The notes: generated from the sequence alone by a model not told the origin. A stretch of DNA of 64,000 bases from Elysia chlorotica (GCA_003991915.1 RQTK01001080.1:60453-124452); one strand, 5' to 3'. Positions 16,501 through 28,436 are shown, numbered from the stretch's first letter. Numbers and translations: made by a program.

Positions 16501-17538
16501 ACCAAAACAATTAACGAGCCAACAATCAGCTTTTTTAACAGCAGAAACGTCATCCTAAAATGACTATCTTTTTTAACCCTTTGATTTTCTTTTGTTAAGG
16601 ACAATGGCTCGTCGTTAAGTAGTATATCTGCATAGGCCTTGGCACTACAGTCCTATTAGAACAACAGTCAGTGATTAATCTTTTACTACGAGTTAACTAC
16701 CCAAGTAACATACGCTTATTCCTTGTGGACGCACATTTCAAAATGAATAATTTTGAAATTGCGGCCCACCTAGCGCATAATTAGCGTGACGAAAAGTTTA
16801 GCCAACCAAGCAATGAATCAACCAACCAATCAACTAATTAACCCTCGGACTCACCTCGCTGGCACTCCTCTCGCGAGCGTGCTGCACCGTCTCCCTCTGG
16901 GTGACCTCATTGTCCGCCTCCAGCCAGTTGAAGAGGAAGCCGCCCATGATGGTGTAGCTGACCACCAGCGCGCACATCCCGACCTGGGAGAAGAGGAACG
17001 TGAGGAACTTCTTGCAGCACTGCCTGCCCCTGGACGCCGCGCGCCGCCCCCTGTGGATGGACGCGATGTGCGACGCGTCGTCCGAGGAGATGCTGGTGAT
17101 GCCGCTGGACGTGCTCCGGCCATGCCCCTCATCCTCGGAGCTGCAGCAGCAGCAGCAGCAAGTGTAGCAGCAGGAGCGGGACTTTTGGGGTCGCTGGTTG
17201 GACACTTGGAGAGGCGGTAGTTGCGGTTGAAGTCGTTGCTGCTGAAGATTATTTTGGGGTTGTTTTGTTTGTGGCTGTGGTTGTTGGGTTTGTGGTTGGG
17301 ATTGTTGAGTTTGTTGTTGTGGTCGTTGAGTTTGTGGTTGTGGTTGCTGGATTTGTGGTTGTATTTGTTGTTTTTGTTGTTGTTGTTGTTGTTGTTGTTG
17401 CTCTTGATGTTGTTGTTGTTGCAAAAGCTGTGGCTCCTTTTGTAGAGGTTTATGGATTTCATGTTTGTTCTTTTGATCTGGTGTGTTTTGACATTGTACA
17501 ATTGAAGCACTGGTTGCTAAGTTATTGGGTTTCTCCAT
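12449..17538 (-). CDS. two-pore-domain (K2P/TWIK-type) potassium channel
   Basis: Three coding exons on -: 17538-16855, 15703-15502 and 13314-12449, with AG/GT borders and matching phases (0 then 1), give about 583 residues. K2P channels pass background K+ current across the plasma membrane as dimers. Visible order: cytoplasmic N-tail with polyQ (about 40-103) and a cysteine cluster (123-132); TM1 (about 178-205); extracellular cap with sequon NIT in LWNITESLNVLYEKNW; first pore TVISTIGYGHI (about 288-299); TM2 (307-330); a loop of about 144 residues, His/Lys/Arg-rich; TM3 (475-497); second pore LSTIGFGDYV (GFG 519-521); TM4 (537-557); and a short tail ending RRRR. The phase-1 intron splits the first Gly codon of GYG, a position known to be conserved in K2P genes. 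No cysteine is visible in the cap. The start is uncertain: the ATG at 17538 is the first in frame, but the frame stays open upstream to about 17710, so a spliced upstream exon is possible. It resembles invertebrate TWIK/TRESK-like channels; orthology cannot be set from the sequence alone. Confidence 0.92.
13539..13583. repeat. (AAC)n microsatellite in K2P intron
   Basis: Short AAC repeat followed by an A-rich tract, inside the intron between the second and third K2P exons. Confidence 0.95.
15502..15703 (-). CDS. K2P channel exon: extracellular cap and first pore helix
   Basis: 202 bases with acceptor GACGACAG and donor GTGAGTG, phase 0 to 1. Encodes LWNITESLNVLYEKNWTMMA onward and ends SITVISTI plus the first base of the filter glycine. 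LWNIT...LNVLY.ENW is the usual K2P cap pattern. The asparagine of NIT is a potential glycosylation site. Confidence 0.93.
16855..17538 (-). CDS. K2P channel exon: N-terminal tail and TM1
   Basis: Encodes about 228 residues from MEKPNN to RERSASE, ending at GAG|GTGAG in phase 0. It contains a long Q/P-rich stretch, then CCYTCCCCCC, a serine/acidic patch, CC directly before TM1, and TM1 itself (FLTFLFSQVGMCALVVSYTI). The start codon choice is tentative because no stop separates it from about 57 upstream in-frame codons that lack an ATG. Confidence 0.85.
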
Positions 17539-19644
17539 TGTCTTGGCTTTGACATCTTTTTGTATCTCATCTTGCTGATGTTGCTGTCGCTTGTGCAAAG
17601 TCCGTAACTGGGGCCTTGGAACCTCTGAAGCGCGAGGGATGATTTTGGCCGGTACGGGAACCGGCTCTGGCAGTTGATGCTCCAGTTTGATAAATCTGTG
17701 CTGCTATTCGCTCTTTCGAAATAGTGGAACTGCGGCGGGTATCGCAAGTATCGTAGAATCAACGATTTCCTGGCCTGAATCGTTGAAACTCAAAAACACG
17801 TTTTGCGTGACCAACTACCGATGCGATTAGTCAAAGAAACTGTTTCCTTTTTGCACTTATGGACATCTTAAAATGTGGCATTGACAGTTTTCAAATTAGA
17901 AATATAAAAAATGTAGTCCAATTTTCACCTGTTCAGTGTTGTTCAGCTCTCTTACAATCAATATAGATACCTTCACGAAATCTATAAAGAGGAGATGAAA
18001 AAGAAAAGAAATTAGTATGAAATCATTAATATTCACGTGTATCTATTTAATAGAAACAATTTTACAATTTAACACAAACAATTGAAGACACAATTCTTGA
18101 ATAAGAAAGTACTCCAGAAAATGGGTGTTCTTTTCGAATAAAGGGTCAATTTCTTATGTACCATACATCCTCTTCAACTAAAAAGAAAGTCGAGAAGATA
18201 ACGGTTTATAAGCCTACTTTACTCGAGAAACAATGAATGACGACACACAGATCTGTAAGCGCTCTACACACTGCGCAGTGAACTATTTTTAGATGATAAC
18301 CAAATGCAGTATTCTGAACAAAACCAGGTAAAACCACGCAATTTATTAACAACACTGATTTACAACACCTCTGCGATATAATGCTTTTAATGGCCTTTAA
18401 AGGTAGAAGACACAGCATTGGCATAACAACAACAACAACAACAGCAACAACAACAACCGGTTACCTCAGTTGTTAAATGACCACTTTCGTTTCTGAAAAC
18501 TGAAGATTAACAATTTTTTTATAAATAGGATTTTAAAACGTTCTGATGTTACAACTTACAAGATGCAACGCGTTCTAAGTAGCATAGCTCTTTGTACAAT
18601 CATAATACATAACACATCTCCATCATCAAAGGAAGAATACAGGCACACATTCGTTTCATACTCAGTCTTCGTGAAAATGTTTACAGAACCAAGCATTGCC
18701 ACAAACGTTCTCTTCACAGTACAACACAAGCTACAAATGATGGGCAGACACAGAATTTCCCTTTCTTAGCTTTAAAGTTGTGTTTTATTAACTTTGTTAT
18801 GGCGAGTTTATTAAACAAGATTCAAAACCAACAACACTGTTTTACACAAAAGGAAAACAAGATTGTATTTTTGTTTTAAGTTTACACCCACGATGAATAT
18901 TATCTTTACAAAATCATTTAAATTATAAAAATAACATGTTTGATTAAGAATACTAAAAACGTAAATGCAACGTTATATATAAAATTATAAAAAGTAGATT
19001 ACGAAACAACCCCAAAAACAAACAAACAACCCCTTAAAATGTTTTCTTCTGTATTAATTGAAGATGAGAAACGAACGAGACTCTCCTATCGAGTAGAAAT
19101 ACTATGTCGATCCTTAGCCCTAATCCAACCCAGAGAAAGGAAATAATTCTGTATAGAAAAGCGAACAAATATTCACTAAAAATTCATTTGTGGTCAAAAG
19201 GACAAAAATCCACGTTTGGCACAACCCAAAAATTCTCACTAATTACTTCATTTGGCACTTCTAAAAATTGAGGGGGTGTTAGGTTTTTAAAAAAAATCGG
19301 CATGAGTTATGTGCCCTATGTCGCATTTATGGCGAATTACGCTTAAGGAAAATATCAATGGTCCTAAAACTAGTGATCCCTGGTACTCAAATTAATTACA
19401 ATGGGTATTTCTGTAAAACTTTGTGGACATCACGTAACAGTTTGGTTCAACACTCTCCATTGAGCACACTAAGAGCTAACATGTATGGTGTGGGGTTAGG
19501 AAATTAACGGGTTGTCGATCGTTACCAAAGCAAATTGACTTTCTAAGCTTCTATTAATTTTAAAACACTTTTGGTATTTGGCGAATTGATCGTCTTTTTC
19601 AGGTTAATTAAGACACTGTGGATTTAACATGATTATTTATTTAG

Positions 19645-19731
19645 GGAGAGAAAGAGAGATATAGAAAGGCAAAGAGAATGAGAGAGAGTGATAACGAGAC
19701 AGAGAAGGAGAGAGAGGAGAGAAAGCGAGAA

Positions 19732-19763
<32 letters not shown>

Positions 19764-19765
19764 CG
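19645..19765. repeat. AG-rich simple repeat
   Basis: Imperfect purine repeat built on AG and AGAA units. Confidence 0.9.
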
Positions 19766-20271
19766 GTAGAAAGAGAAATATTTCTCCACAAGGCTTGGCA
19801 CCCAAAAATCCTTAAGTTAAACGTATAAAATATTCCCAAAACTGTTTTGCAAGGCTGTGTTTATACCGTGAGTTGCCAAACGCAATATGAATCATCTTCA
19901 AAATTTCATAAACTTAGTCGTTTGTCTGATACATAAGACAAAGAAGGCCACACGTTTGAGTGAGTTTGAACATGTTTCCAACTTTCAATATGAAATCTAG
20001 GACTGAGTCATCGATCTAGAAGAGAGCCTCACTCTCTTCTACTATGGTCAAATAACGTAAACACAATCATGATATCCACGTTTGTGACTGTAGCAAGGTA
20101 AACTCCAATACTAACCTCCAAGAGATCAAATAATTATAATAGCAGTGTGGTACGCCCCACAGGCTAGCCAAGATTTCGAGAACATCAAGGGTAAAACTAG
20201 TTTTGGATGGCCTGATTTGATTTGTTTGTTTCTTAAGGAATTTTACTAGATATAGGTAGGCGCCATAAGGG

Positions 20272-20298
20272 TATATATATATATATATATATATATAT
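20272..20298. repeat. (AT)n microsatellite
   Basis: Perfect AT dinucleotide run. Confidence 0.95.
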
Positions 20299-21172
20299 TT
20301 GAACATCCATCATCAGTACCTAGGCTTTATCATGGGGGGATACTTAGACTAAGGTAAGATAATTTTACATGCAGCCACAAGGACACCGAGCGGTTTTACC
20401 AATAAGTGTTCTCAGTCTGTCCATTATATTGACATGGACCCGAGCAGTAAGGGAGCAACAGGAAGACAATATCGTGGGTCGAACGTATGGACATACTATA
20501 CTCTAGCCATCTAGCAATAACCTAGTTCTGTTATAGAAGTAGCAAGACTGAATTAATTCAGAATTTACAGAATAAGTTGGGATTTGTTGTTGTTCTGAAT
20601 AACTTTTTACATGATTGTTTACGTTTGCCTTTGGGGTTAAAAAAAACTTGTCATTTGGGAAAAAACGAAAAAATGTCTCGAGAACGGCTAAGCATTTCAG
20701 AAAAAGGAGTGAATACGAAGAAGACAAAACTATCGTTGTTGGAAAGACATAACACTTGTATCCGCCATACGTTACTGACGTTTCTAATAACACAATATTT
20801 GGCAACGGACGCGCACTAATCATTACTTCCTAATCGAAACGTCTTTGCTGGCTGGAGGAGTATAGGACTTGGACAAATTATATTGGCGCTGCGAGAGAGA
20901 GCCATGGCGCTAGTGTTAGGCATATCACAGCAGGGTAAGATAGGATTCTCAGGATGCCCGGGCATGGGCAGGCGGGCACAGTGGCGATTTCTCATTTCCC
21001 CCTGTCAGTGACAGTCGCATAAAAAATAACGTTCTGATTTCGTCAGTTCATGTATGTCCATATTGTTGAGAAGAATTATCATCTCTAATTGTTCTCCATT
21101 ATTTTTATTCCCATTGACGGGTATTATTATTACAAACAGGAATTGTAAAAAAGTATAATATTATACAATTAT

Positions 21173-21385
21173 AAGGCAGGAGAGAGTTAGAGAGGAAGGG
21201 AGAAAGAGTGAAAGTGAACGAGTGAAAGAGCGAGAGAAAGATATAGATAGATAGATAGATAGATAGATAGATGGATAGATAGATAGATAAAGACAGAGAG
21301 AGAGCGAGAGTTAGAGATAGAGAGAAAGAGAGAGATAGAGAGAAAGAGAGAGAGATAGAGAGAGAGATTGATTGATTGATTGATG
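21173..21385. repeat. AG-rich / GATA / GATT compound repeat
   Basis: Compound purine tract with GATA units at 21241-21290 and a short GATT run at about 21366-21384. Confidence 0.93.
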
Positions 21386-21925
21386 TTTATTGGTTGGTTG
21401 GGCTTCTCATCCTTACAAAAATGACAGAAATTAATATTTCACAACGTGAAATAAAAAATACAGAATGGTAACGTTACTTTCAATTAGCTCTCACAGTCCT
21501 CTCATTCAATTTCTGAAGCTTTTGATACTTGGTTACTTTTAGTGATAAACCATGTTACAATTTGATAATTAATACTTGTGGGTTTTAACCGAAACAAACT
21601 GGATAGTTTGGTCTAAATATTATGAAAATAAATATACACAGATCAGGGAGGATAGAATTCCCCCAAAATAAGAATTTATTGTATCAGGATAATAACAGAA
21701 TGAGAAACAAAACCTTCAACATAACATACAAAGGACTGGCTTCTCACAATAATGATTTTCTTAGTTTCAAAACGTGCTGAGAATTAGATGGCAACATTTG
21801 AATAAAGATAACTGTTTGACATTAGCACACTTAAACTGCTTCCATTTGAAAAGTATTTGGGAGGGATGAACATGGTTCGAATATCCTCGTATGCTTTACA
21901 AACCAGTAATGTTTTGCATTTGGGT

Positions 21926-22562
21926 AGTTCATAGATTGAAACAAAGCATTTAAAAAATATTAATGATTTAAAAAAGAAGTAAGAAAAAACCATGACGAAC
22001 ATATCAGCTTATAAAAACAAAACTGTGAAAGGTGTCAAGTTAATGGTGTATCAATTAATTATACCTATTAAGGTATGTATAGATATATCAGGTCCGTATA
22101 AAATTAGTATGAGCTTTGGACACCAACCAAGTACCGAGGAAAACACCGTACCCAGTTGCTTTCTACGACTTGATGGCTGGGGCTTCGACAGGAGAGTTAA
22201 GAGTCTGGATCGGCACGCACATTGTGAGTACACGGTTAGCCCGTGAGTAAAGCTGGGGTGCTGAGGATTAGAGCCAGGTCTAGGATCTGCCGCATTTGCT
22301 TAATATAGAAACTATTAACGACGGTGTCTGCTTTTGGTGTGATGAAGGGGTAGTGAATACAAAGATGCATGTTGACTGGGTCGACAAAATAGTACTAAAC
22401 GTTAAGTCCTGTTTTTTTTCAGATATAATTATATTTAGAAACATGTAACATGAAATTGAGGCCTAGAGAAGATTAGGCTCTGAATTCATTGAAAAAAAAA
22501 ATTTACATATATTTGGTTATATCATTCATTTGCACGTGTATGAAAGAAAGTAAGGGATATAT
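21926..22562. repeat. dispersed duplication, copy 1 (about 640 bp)
   Basis: From agttcatagattgaaacaaa to the gtatgaaagaaagtaaggga block, repeated at about 23130-23787 in the same orientation about 1.2 kb away. Shared landmarks include gacaccaaccaagt, tctggatcggcacgcaca and gccaggtctaggatctgccg. Divergence is moderate, with small indels. No coding frame is shared. Confidence 0.9.
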
Positions 22563-22580
22563 ATATATATATATATGTGG
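22562..22580. repeat. (AT)n run
   Basis: Short AT dinucleotide run ending copy 1 of the duplication; copy 2 has GATA-type units at the matching place. Confidence 0.85.
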
Positions 22581-22785
22581 CTCTGTGTTGTGGTCAGTTT
22601 GAAATACATGTACCTGTAGTCCATTGTAAAACAGTAGTGAGGTGAGTAAAAGAAGTAAGACAACAGACGGATATAATTGACATCAGATGAATAGAAGATG
22701 ATAATAAACATAAGCAATATACTGTTGTGAATTCATAATTATGGCAACTAGGAAAATGGAAAGAAAGCGATAGGCAGACAGATAG

Positions 22786-22862
22786 ATAGACCTTTGAAAC
22801 AAGGAACGTTCGTGTAGTCACAGATCCTGTTGCTGTATTCCACGAAGTCGCCGGGGCAGCAA
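22786..22862 (-). CDS. candidate cysteine-rich exon, unidentified
   Basis: On - this stretch reads AYACCPGDFVEYSN then RICDYTNVPCFKG without a stop, with four cysteines in 26 residues. The CCPG...C...C spacing recalls EGF-like or other disulphide-rich extracellular domains, but no family is recognised. The donor-like GTCTAT is weak and I cannot fix the acceptor, so this may be chance. Confidence 0.25.
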
Positions 22863-23129
22863 GCATAAGCCAATTTAAATTACATATAATTAGCTAGAAA
22901 CTCGCGGAAACTGGACAAGAACTGAATGAAAAATAGAAAAACTAAGACATGTTGCTGTAAAACATTCAACTCAGAATCTACAATCTAAACAGCCACGCGT
23001 TTAAATATTCCACCTAATAAGAACTTCTAAATAATAGTTTTAGTGGATTATTGGCTTATAAATGAAATGAGCTGACATTCTGATGGCAAGCGCCATGCTT
23101 AACATACTGACTTATGAATATTACACATG

Positions 23130-23787
23130 AGGAGTTCATAGATTGAAACAAAGCATTTAAAAATGGTTTAAAAAGGAGTCAGGAAAAAAAAAACGCGACG
23201 AACATATCAGCTTATAAAAATACAACTTTAAAAGTTGTCAAGTTATTAACGTACCAATTAATTCTACCTATTAAGGTACGTGTAAATCTATAAGGTCCGT
23301 ATACAATTAGTATGAGCTTTAGACACCAACCAAGTCCCGATGAAAACACCGTATCCAGTTGCCTTCTACAACTTGATGGCTGGGACTTCGACAGGGGAGT
23401 TAAGTGTCTGGATCGGCACGCACAATGTGAGTACAGGGTTAGCCTGTGAGTAAAGCTGGGGTGCTGAGGATTAGAGCCAGGTCTAGGATCTGCCGCATTT
23501 GCTTAATATAGAAACTATTAACGACGGTGTCTGCTTTTGGTGTGATGAAGGGGTAGTGAATACAAAGATGCATGGAAATAAAAGATAAAAGCCTGACTGG
23601 GCCGACTATATAGTACTAAATTGTTAGTCTTGTTTTTCAGATATAATTATATTTAGAAGCATGTAATATGAAACCGAAGCCTAGAGAAGATAAGGTTCTG
23701 AATTCATTGCAAAAACTGTACACACATTTAGTTATATTATTCATTTGCGTGTGTATGAAAGAAAGTAAAGGATAGATATATAGATAG
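23130..23787. repeat. dispersed duplication, copy 2
   Basis: Second copy of the 21926-22562 segment in direct orientation. It has small indels relative to copy 1, for example extra bases near 23576-23596 (aaataaaagataaaagcc). Confidence 0.9.
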
Positions 23788-23864
23788 ATAGTTTTGAATA
23801 ATCGATAGATTGGGAGTAAATTTACATTAGTGCTAACAGTTTGGGCATAACCTATAAAGACACT

Positions 23865-24331
23865 TACTCCCAGTAAAAATGCGATTTGATTGTTAATTAT
23901 AATATAACGTACATTGCGTAGTTAAAAGTATAACAAAAGTGCTAGAAAAAGGAAACACCAAAATAACTATATAATTTACCTAATAAGTCAATTTGGTCAA
24001 AGATAATGCTGCGCTCAACGAATATCGAAAGTTTCCTTGAGTAAACTGCGAATATGAAATAGAAACATATATTCCCATAGACTTTTTTTTTCAACTAAGC
24101 ACTTTTGTATATATCTATAAAAAAAGATGTGAAAATACAAAAAAAACAACAACAACAAAACAAAAAACAAAAAACAAAAAAACCCACAACAACAACAACA
24201 ACAGGACTGAGTAAATTTTCATCAAAATATCTTTAACTTTCGTGTTAAAATATCATACTTCTAAAATGAGGAGAAGACAGACTGTACACACACTAATATA
24301 TAAATTGACAACTTAGGTCGGTAGCTTAGTA
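23865..24331. repeat. tandem duplication of about 465 bp, copy 1
   Basis: Starts at ttactcccagtaaaaatgcg and ends inside a tRNA-like head (taggtcggtagcttag). It carries an extra A/AAC-rich tract at about 24140-24205 that copy 2 lacks. Confidence 0.88.
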
Positions 24332-24775
24332 TTACTCCCAGTAATAATGCGATTTGATTGTTAATCATAACTTACCTTGGGTAGATAAAATTAACACAAT
24401 CGTATTAAAAAAAGGAAACAGCAAAAGAACTATATATTTCACATAAGAAGTGAATTTGGTAAAAAATAATGTTGCATTCGACGAATATCAATGTAAAGTT
24501 ACCTTCAGCGAATTGCGAATATAAAACAGAAACATACATTCCTATAGATTTTTTTTCAGTTAAGCACTTTTGTATATATCTTAAAAAAAAAAAAGAATTG
24601 CAAAGCTCTTGAAAATACAAAAATAAATAATACAATTAACATTATTAAAATTTCATATTAAAATATCATAGTGACACTAGCTTTTCATACTTCTAAAATG
24701 ATAAGAAGACGGACCGTACACAAACTAATATATAAATTGACTGTCCTCAACTTAGGTCGGTAGCTTAGTGGTTAT
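24332..24775. repeat. tandem duplication of about 465 bp, copy 2
   Basis: Starts with attactcccagtaataatgc directly after copy 1. It shares the landmarks aagcacttttgtatatatct and tacttctaaaatga and runs into a fuller tRNA-like head at 24752. Confidence 0.88.
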
Positions 24776-24835
24776 AGCAATTCCAAACACAGAAAATATG
24801 TTCTGGTTCATTACAAAAATACTGAACTGAAAACG
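24752..24835 (+). mobile_element. degenerate tRNA-derived SINE head
   Basis: GGTCGGTAGCTTAGTGGTTA matches a tRNA A-box region (TAGCTTAGTGGTTATAGC). A decayed B box follows as GGTTCATTAC about 40 bases on. The tRNA cloverleaf cannot be completed, so this is a SINE relic and not a tRNA gene. Its first 20 bases also end copy 1 of the tandem duplication. Confidence 0.55.
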
Positions 24836-25663
24836 AAAAATTGCTTTCGACTGCTTTTCCTCAGAGAGCATTATAAAGCAGTTCACATATATGCTTTGTT
24901 AAATGTCAGCTGTTCGCAGAAAAAAAAGATAAAACGAAAAAAAAATAAAAACACACAAAAACTCGAAAAAAAATGGCATTGGTTTTTATCAGCGACGGCA
25001 TTCTTCGCAAGAAGTTTTGAGAAAGTAAAAAACAACCAAAGCTTTCAAAAATAGTATAATAAAATGCTTAGCCAGGAAGGAATGCTTAATTTATAACGGG
25101 TTTTCCATACGTGGCGCAAAAACAACAACAAACAAAAAAACATCAACAAAAAAGCCGACAAAAAACATGAAAAAAACAGCAACAAAAAACACCGCACCAC
25201 CATCATTTAACACCTGGGACAGAGAGCTCCGTAGGATACCATGGGAACCGAACACGCACAGACGTACTTTAGCTTCCTCCAGAATTAGCCGGTGGATTAG
25301 CACGTACGATGTCGGCAACTCAGCACAGGAGATATATTATCGTACGTTGCTAAAGAAAGTTTTACCTAATTGATTAATATTATGGTTCTCTAGGTAAGAG
25401 GGATAGAAGGCAAGTGTACATTATTGGAGAGTAAAAAAAATGTTTCAGCATTGAGTTTTTTTTTTTTACAGGCTTTTGCCCAGCCGTAATCTTGGATCGT
25501 AGGGTAACAGTTTTCTTCTAGTGTTAAGTCTCTTAGATCTCAAATAGTTTGATATACGCCGATCGTGCCCTAAAACTAAAACCGGTCACATTATACTATT
25601 TTCTATTGAGGCAATTTTAGAGTATGTTTTGCATACCTGTCCTGAAATGATATTAATTAACAA

Positions 25664-25665
<2 letters not shown>

Positions 25666-25718
<53 letters not shown>

Positions 25719-25747
25719 GTAATAATAAGAATAAGAATAATAATAAC

Positions 25748-25788
<41 letters not shown>
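25666..25788. repeat. (AAT)n microsatellite
   Basis: Long AAT repeat with a few interruptions. PolyIle open frames over it are artefacts. Confidence 0.97.
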
Positions 25789-25790
<2 letters not shown>

Positions 25791-25917
25791 TGCATAATAA
25801 CGACGATAACTCCTATTTAATATTGCTATCATGTGTTAACGCTATGAATATGTTTTTCTTAAAAAAATATAACAGTTAAACCTAATAGAGAGGTCAGAAA
25901 TTATTCTTATTCTTAAT

Positions 25918-25923
25918 TATTAC

Positions 25924-25966
<43 letters not shown>
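25918..25966. repeat. (ATT)n microsatellite
   Basis: Perfect ATT repeat about 130 bases beyond the AAT run; the two are in inverted relation and could pair. Confidence 0.96.
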
Positions 25967-25968
<2 letters not shown>

Positions 25969-25969
25969 A

Positions 25970-27310
25970 AGCCTACAATTTAGCAAAAATGTATAAAAAC
26001 TTTTTACACCTAAGTTTTTTAGTGCCAGAAAGTAGGCAGCATTGAGCCAGTCGTTGAAAACGTTATGTATATATTTATTTGTATTATTTATTAATCGACG
26101 TAACTGTATCTCAATACAGCACTAAACTTTTTTTAAAGAAGTTTATGTTTGCGGAAAAATTCATTTTGGACAACGGTGGAAAATCAATTTGCGTGAATTT
26201 CTTTTTAGTATTAAAAATACACGTTTCTAACGCCTTAAGAACACCATTAAACACACAGAAAGTTTCAAGTCCATTGGAGTAACAGTTAGCGCGCCTGCAG
26301 ACATACAAACCCGAGTTAAGTCGTTTTAGTTTAGTTGTACAATTAAATCCATCCACAAGTAGAGCCAGAACAGTCCCGTAGTGAAGATAACTTAAAGACT
26401 GATTATCAGATCGCATGATGGGCTCGTCCAACTCACCTGTCTCTGTGCATCAGGCAGCCGTTGGTTCTAGAATCTAAGCTAGACATCCTGTCATTTTTCT
26501 AAAACCGCACGTTTTAGCGGCACACAGAAAAACAGTAATGTTACAGAAACAACTAGATCTAGGTCTAGACGAACGGCCAGACAGAAGAAAAAAAAAAGAC
26601 GACACAGAGAGTGGGGTTCTCAAAGCGTATAGTATGAAAGAGGAGAATAGTGTAACGATGCAATAATTTCTGATAAAAAAATATTTAACGATTCGTTTTT
26701 TTGTGCCATTTTATTAAAGCTTTGCATTTGTAGCAAATACCATTTTCCTAGTAATTTTGTATTTCTATATATATTTTATCGGTTCTTTGTAGACGCAGAG
26801 CATGATATTTAAACAATTTTTTTTAAATGCTTGACTAACAAAATATTATCAGTACACACCAAAGCCACAATTATCCTTTTTAGTATGATCAGCTCTGAGC
26901 AAAATTATCAATGTAAGTCAAAGAGAATTAATCAAATCTGGAATAAGTAGACAATGCACCATATCTAAAAACGTTTAAGCACAGGTTGAACGGCTTTCGC
27001 CTTCGTTGAAAATCAGTCTCTTTGGTAGATCTATACGCACTTTTACGAAGCCTCTGGCCGAAGTCATTATTGTAAAGCTATCCATGCATTTTTAACAAGC
27101 CAAATGGCTTTAAAATCGATTAGAAGTGAGATTTATTATTGCAAGAAAAATACATTTAAGAGAACTCTATTTCTTTTTGTTGCGAAAATCCAGCACCACC
27201 CTATGCAATAATTGTAAAAGCTTGAAAAGGCAAGCGTGGATTCAGGGAACACTCGGGTTGTATTATTCCATTACATTGTCTTACTTTGACATTGGAGGGT
27301 AATTTCTCAG
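25970..27310. other. AT-rich stretch, nothing recognised
   Basis: No gene, RNA or element could be supported here on either strand. Confidence 0.5.
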
Positions 27311-27314
27311 GCTA

Positions 27315-27798
27315 GACGACGAGGCCAGGTGGTACTCGACCCAGTCCGACTTGGACATCCTCATCTTACTCACGCCTTTCTACTGAGAGGTGAAGAAGCT
27401 CCACTATGTCAACGCTGCAGCTGTCAATTTTCCTTATTCACATTCCGGTTGACTGTCCGTTTTTTTTTTTACCGGGAAAGAAATCGCTGCCTGGCATCCA
27501 AGCTACTAGAGAGCATACTTACTAATGTTAGCCCTCAGCGCCTACTGAGGTACCTGAAGAACATTGGTGTATATAATAAAATTAAACTGTGATAATCCTG
27601 CACATGAATCTTTTAAACTACTGTATATACCCATTACTTTTAACTAAACTGTTTACGCACACTTTTTATTCTTTTGTTTCAGAGAGATAAAGGAGGCCCC
27701 GTTGCTACTAGTATAATGCACTAACTGTCTTAGAACATCACGGGCACATCAGAGCCGTTACCGTGCTGACGTGCCGTAAAAACAAACTCACTCACGTC
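27315..27798 (+). mobile_element. 5'-truncated LINE (Jockey-type) 3' end: RNase-H-side C-terminus plus 3' UTR
   Basis: Encodes VVLDPVRLGHPHLTHAFLLR then EEAPLCQRCSC, LTVRFFFYRERNRC and RYLKNIGVYNKIKL with a stop at 27590-27592. The RxGHTxLTHxxLL...PxC..C...LTVxH pattern is the C-terminal region of RNase-H-bearing non-LTR retrotransposons. About 130 bases later come ctgacgtgccgtaaaaacaa and actcactca, the kind of 3' end that LINEs of molluscs and other invertebrates carry. The frame is open over 87 codons, though the HxxxEC zinc-knuckle-like site after LTV is altered. 5' truncation fits target-primed reverse transcription. Confidence 0.8.
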
Positions 27799-28436
27799 TT
27801 ACATTGACATTTATTTCTAACTGCTAACAACTACTGAACAAACACTGCTCACATTCTACTGATTTTGTTATTGTCTTTAAGTGCCACTTTGGGTTCAGAC
27901 CACCGTTTTCGGAGGTTTCGATTCTTAAATTGAATAAATAGTTACGCAAAGAAACGGAACAATGCAAATCAGTTCACACACATGGCGATATACATTGTAG
28001 ATCTGCCAAAGTCTATAACTTTACAAATAAATAAATTGCTTAGTAAAAAACGTTTTTGTACACTGACTTGGCTGGAGTTTTAACCATAAACATGAGTTTG
28101 TTTATAAATGAAAAGGCAGAAGAAAGGTACTTACGAAAAGGCTCGAGGCTACAATGGTAGGAGATTGTCTCCTGAGTAAAACATTTAACCAGTGTAAAAG
28201 TTAAGTAAATGCTACGAATTGCTGTAGCTATTATACTTGTTTACTTTTATAGTACACGCATTAAGTAAAGAATGAGGCAGTCGTACAGTGATGGGGTTGG
28301 AACAGACGAAGCTAGATCAGGGGAAGAGATTAGGAGAAGCAACCACATACCCAGATCTACCTATAACCAAACGATGAAGAAGAACAAAAGACGAAACATA
28401 TATGGAACACACGCCTGTTTACGAAGAGGCACGCTC

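Larger units (their letters stand above)
17740..21170. other. stretch upstream of the K2P coding start, no recognised gene
   Basis: Would hold the K2P promoter and any 5' non-coding exon, but I cannot point to a specific promoter element. Contains an AAC-rich patch near 18425, an AG-rich tract (19645-19765) and an (AT)n run (20272-20298). Confidence 0.5.

Noticed and set aside
17221-17552. Leu/Val-rich open frames on +
   Set aside because: Antisense shadows of the polyglutamine part of the K2P first exon.
20830-21000. Locally G/C-rich patch as a promoter
   Set aside because: No core promoter elements and no gene that it would serve within reach, apart from the distant K2P start.
24752-24835. 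tRNA gene
   Set aside because: A box is good but the B box and acceptor stem are decayed; fits a SINE head.
25586-25820. PolyIle open frames
   Set aside because: Translations of an AAT microsatellite.
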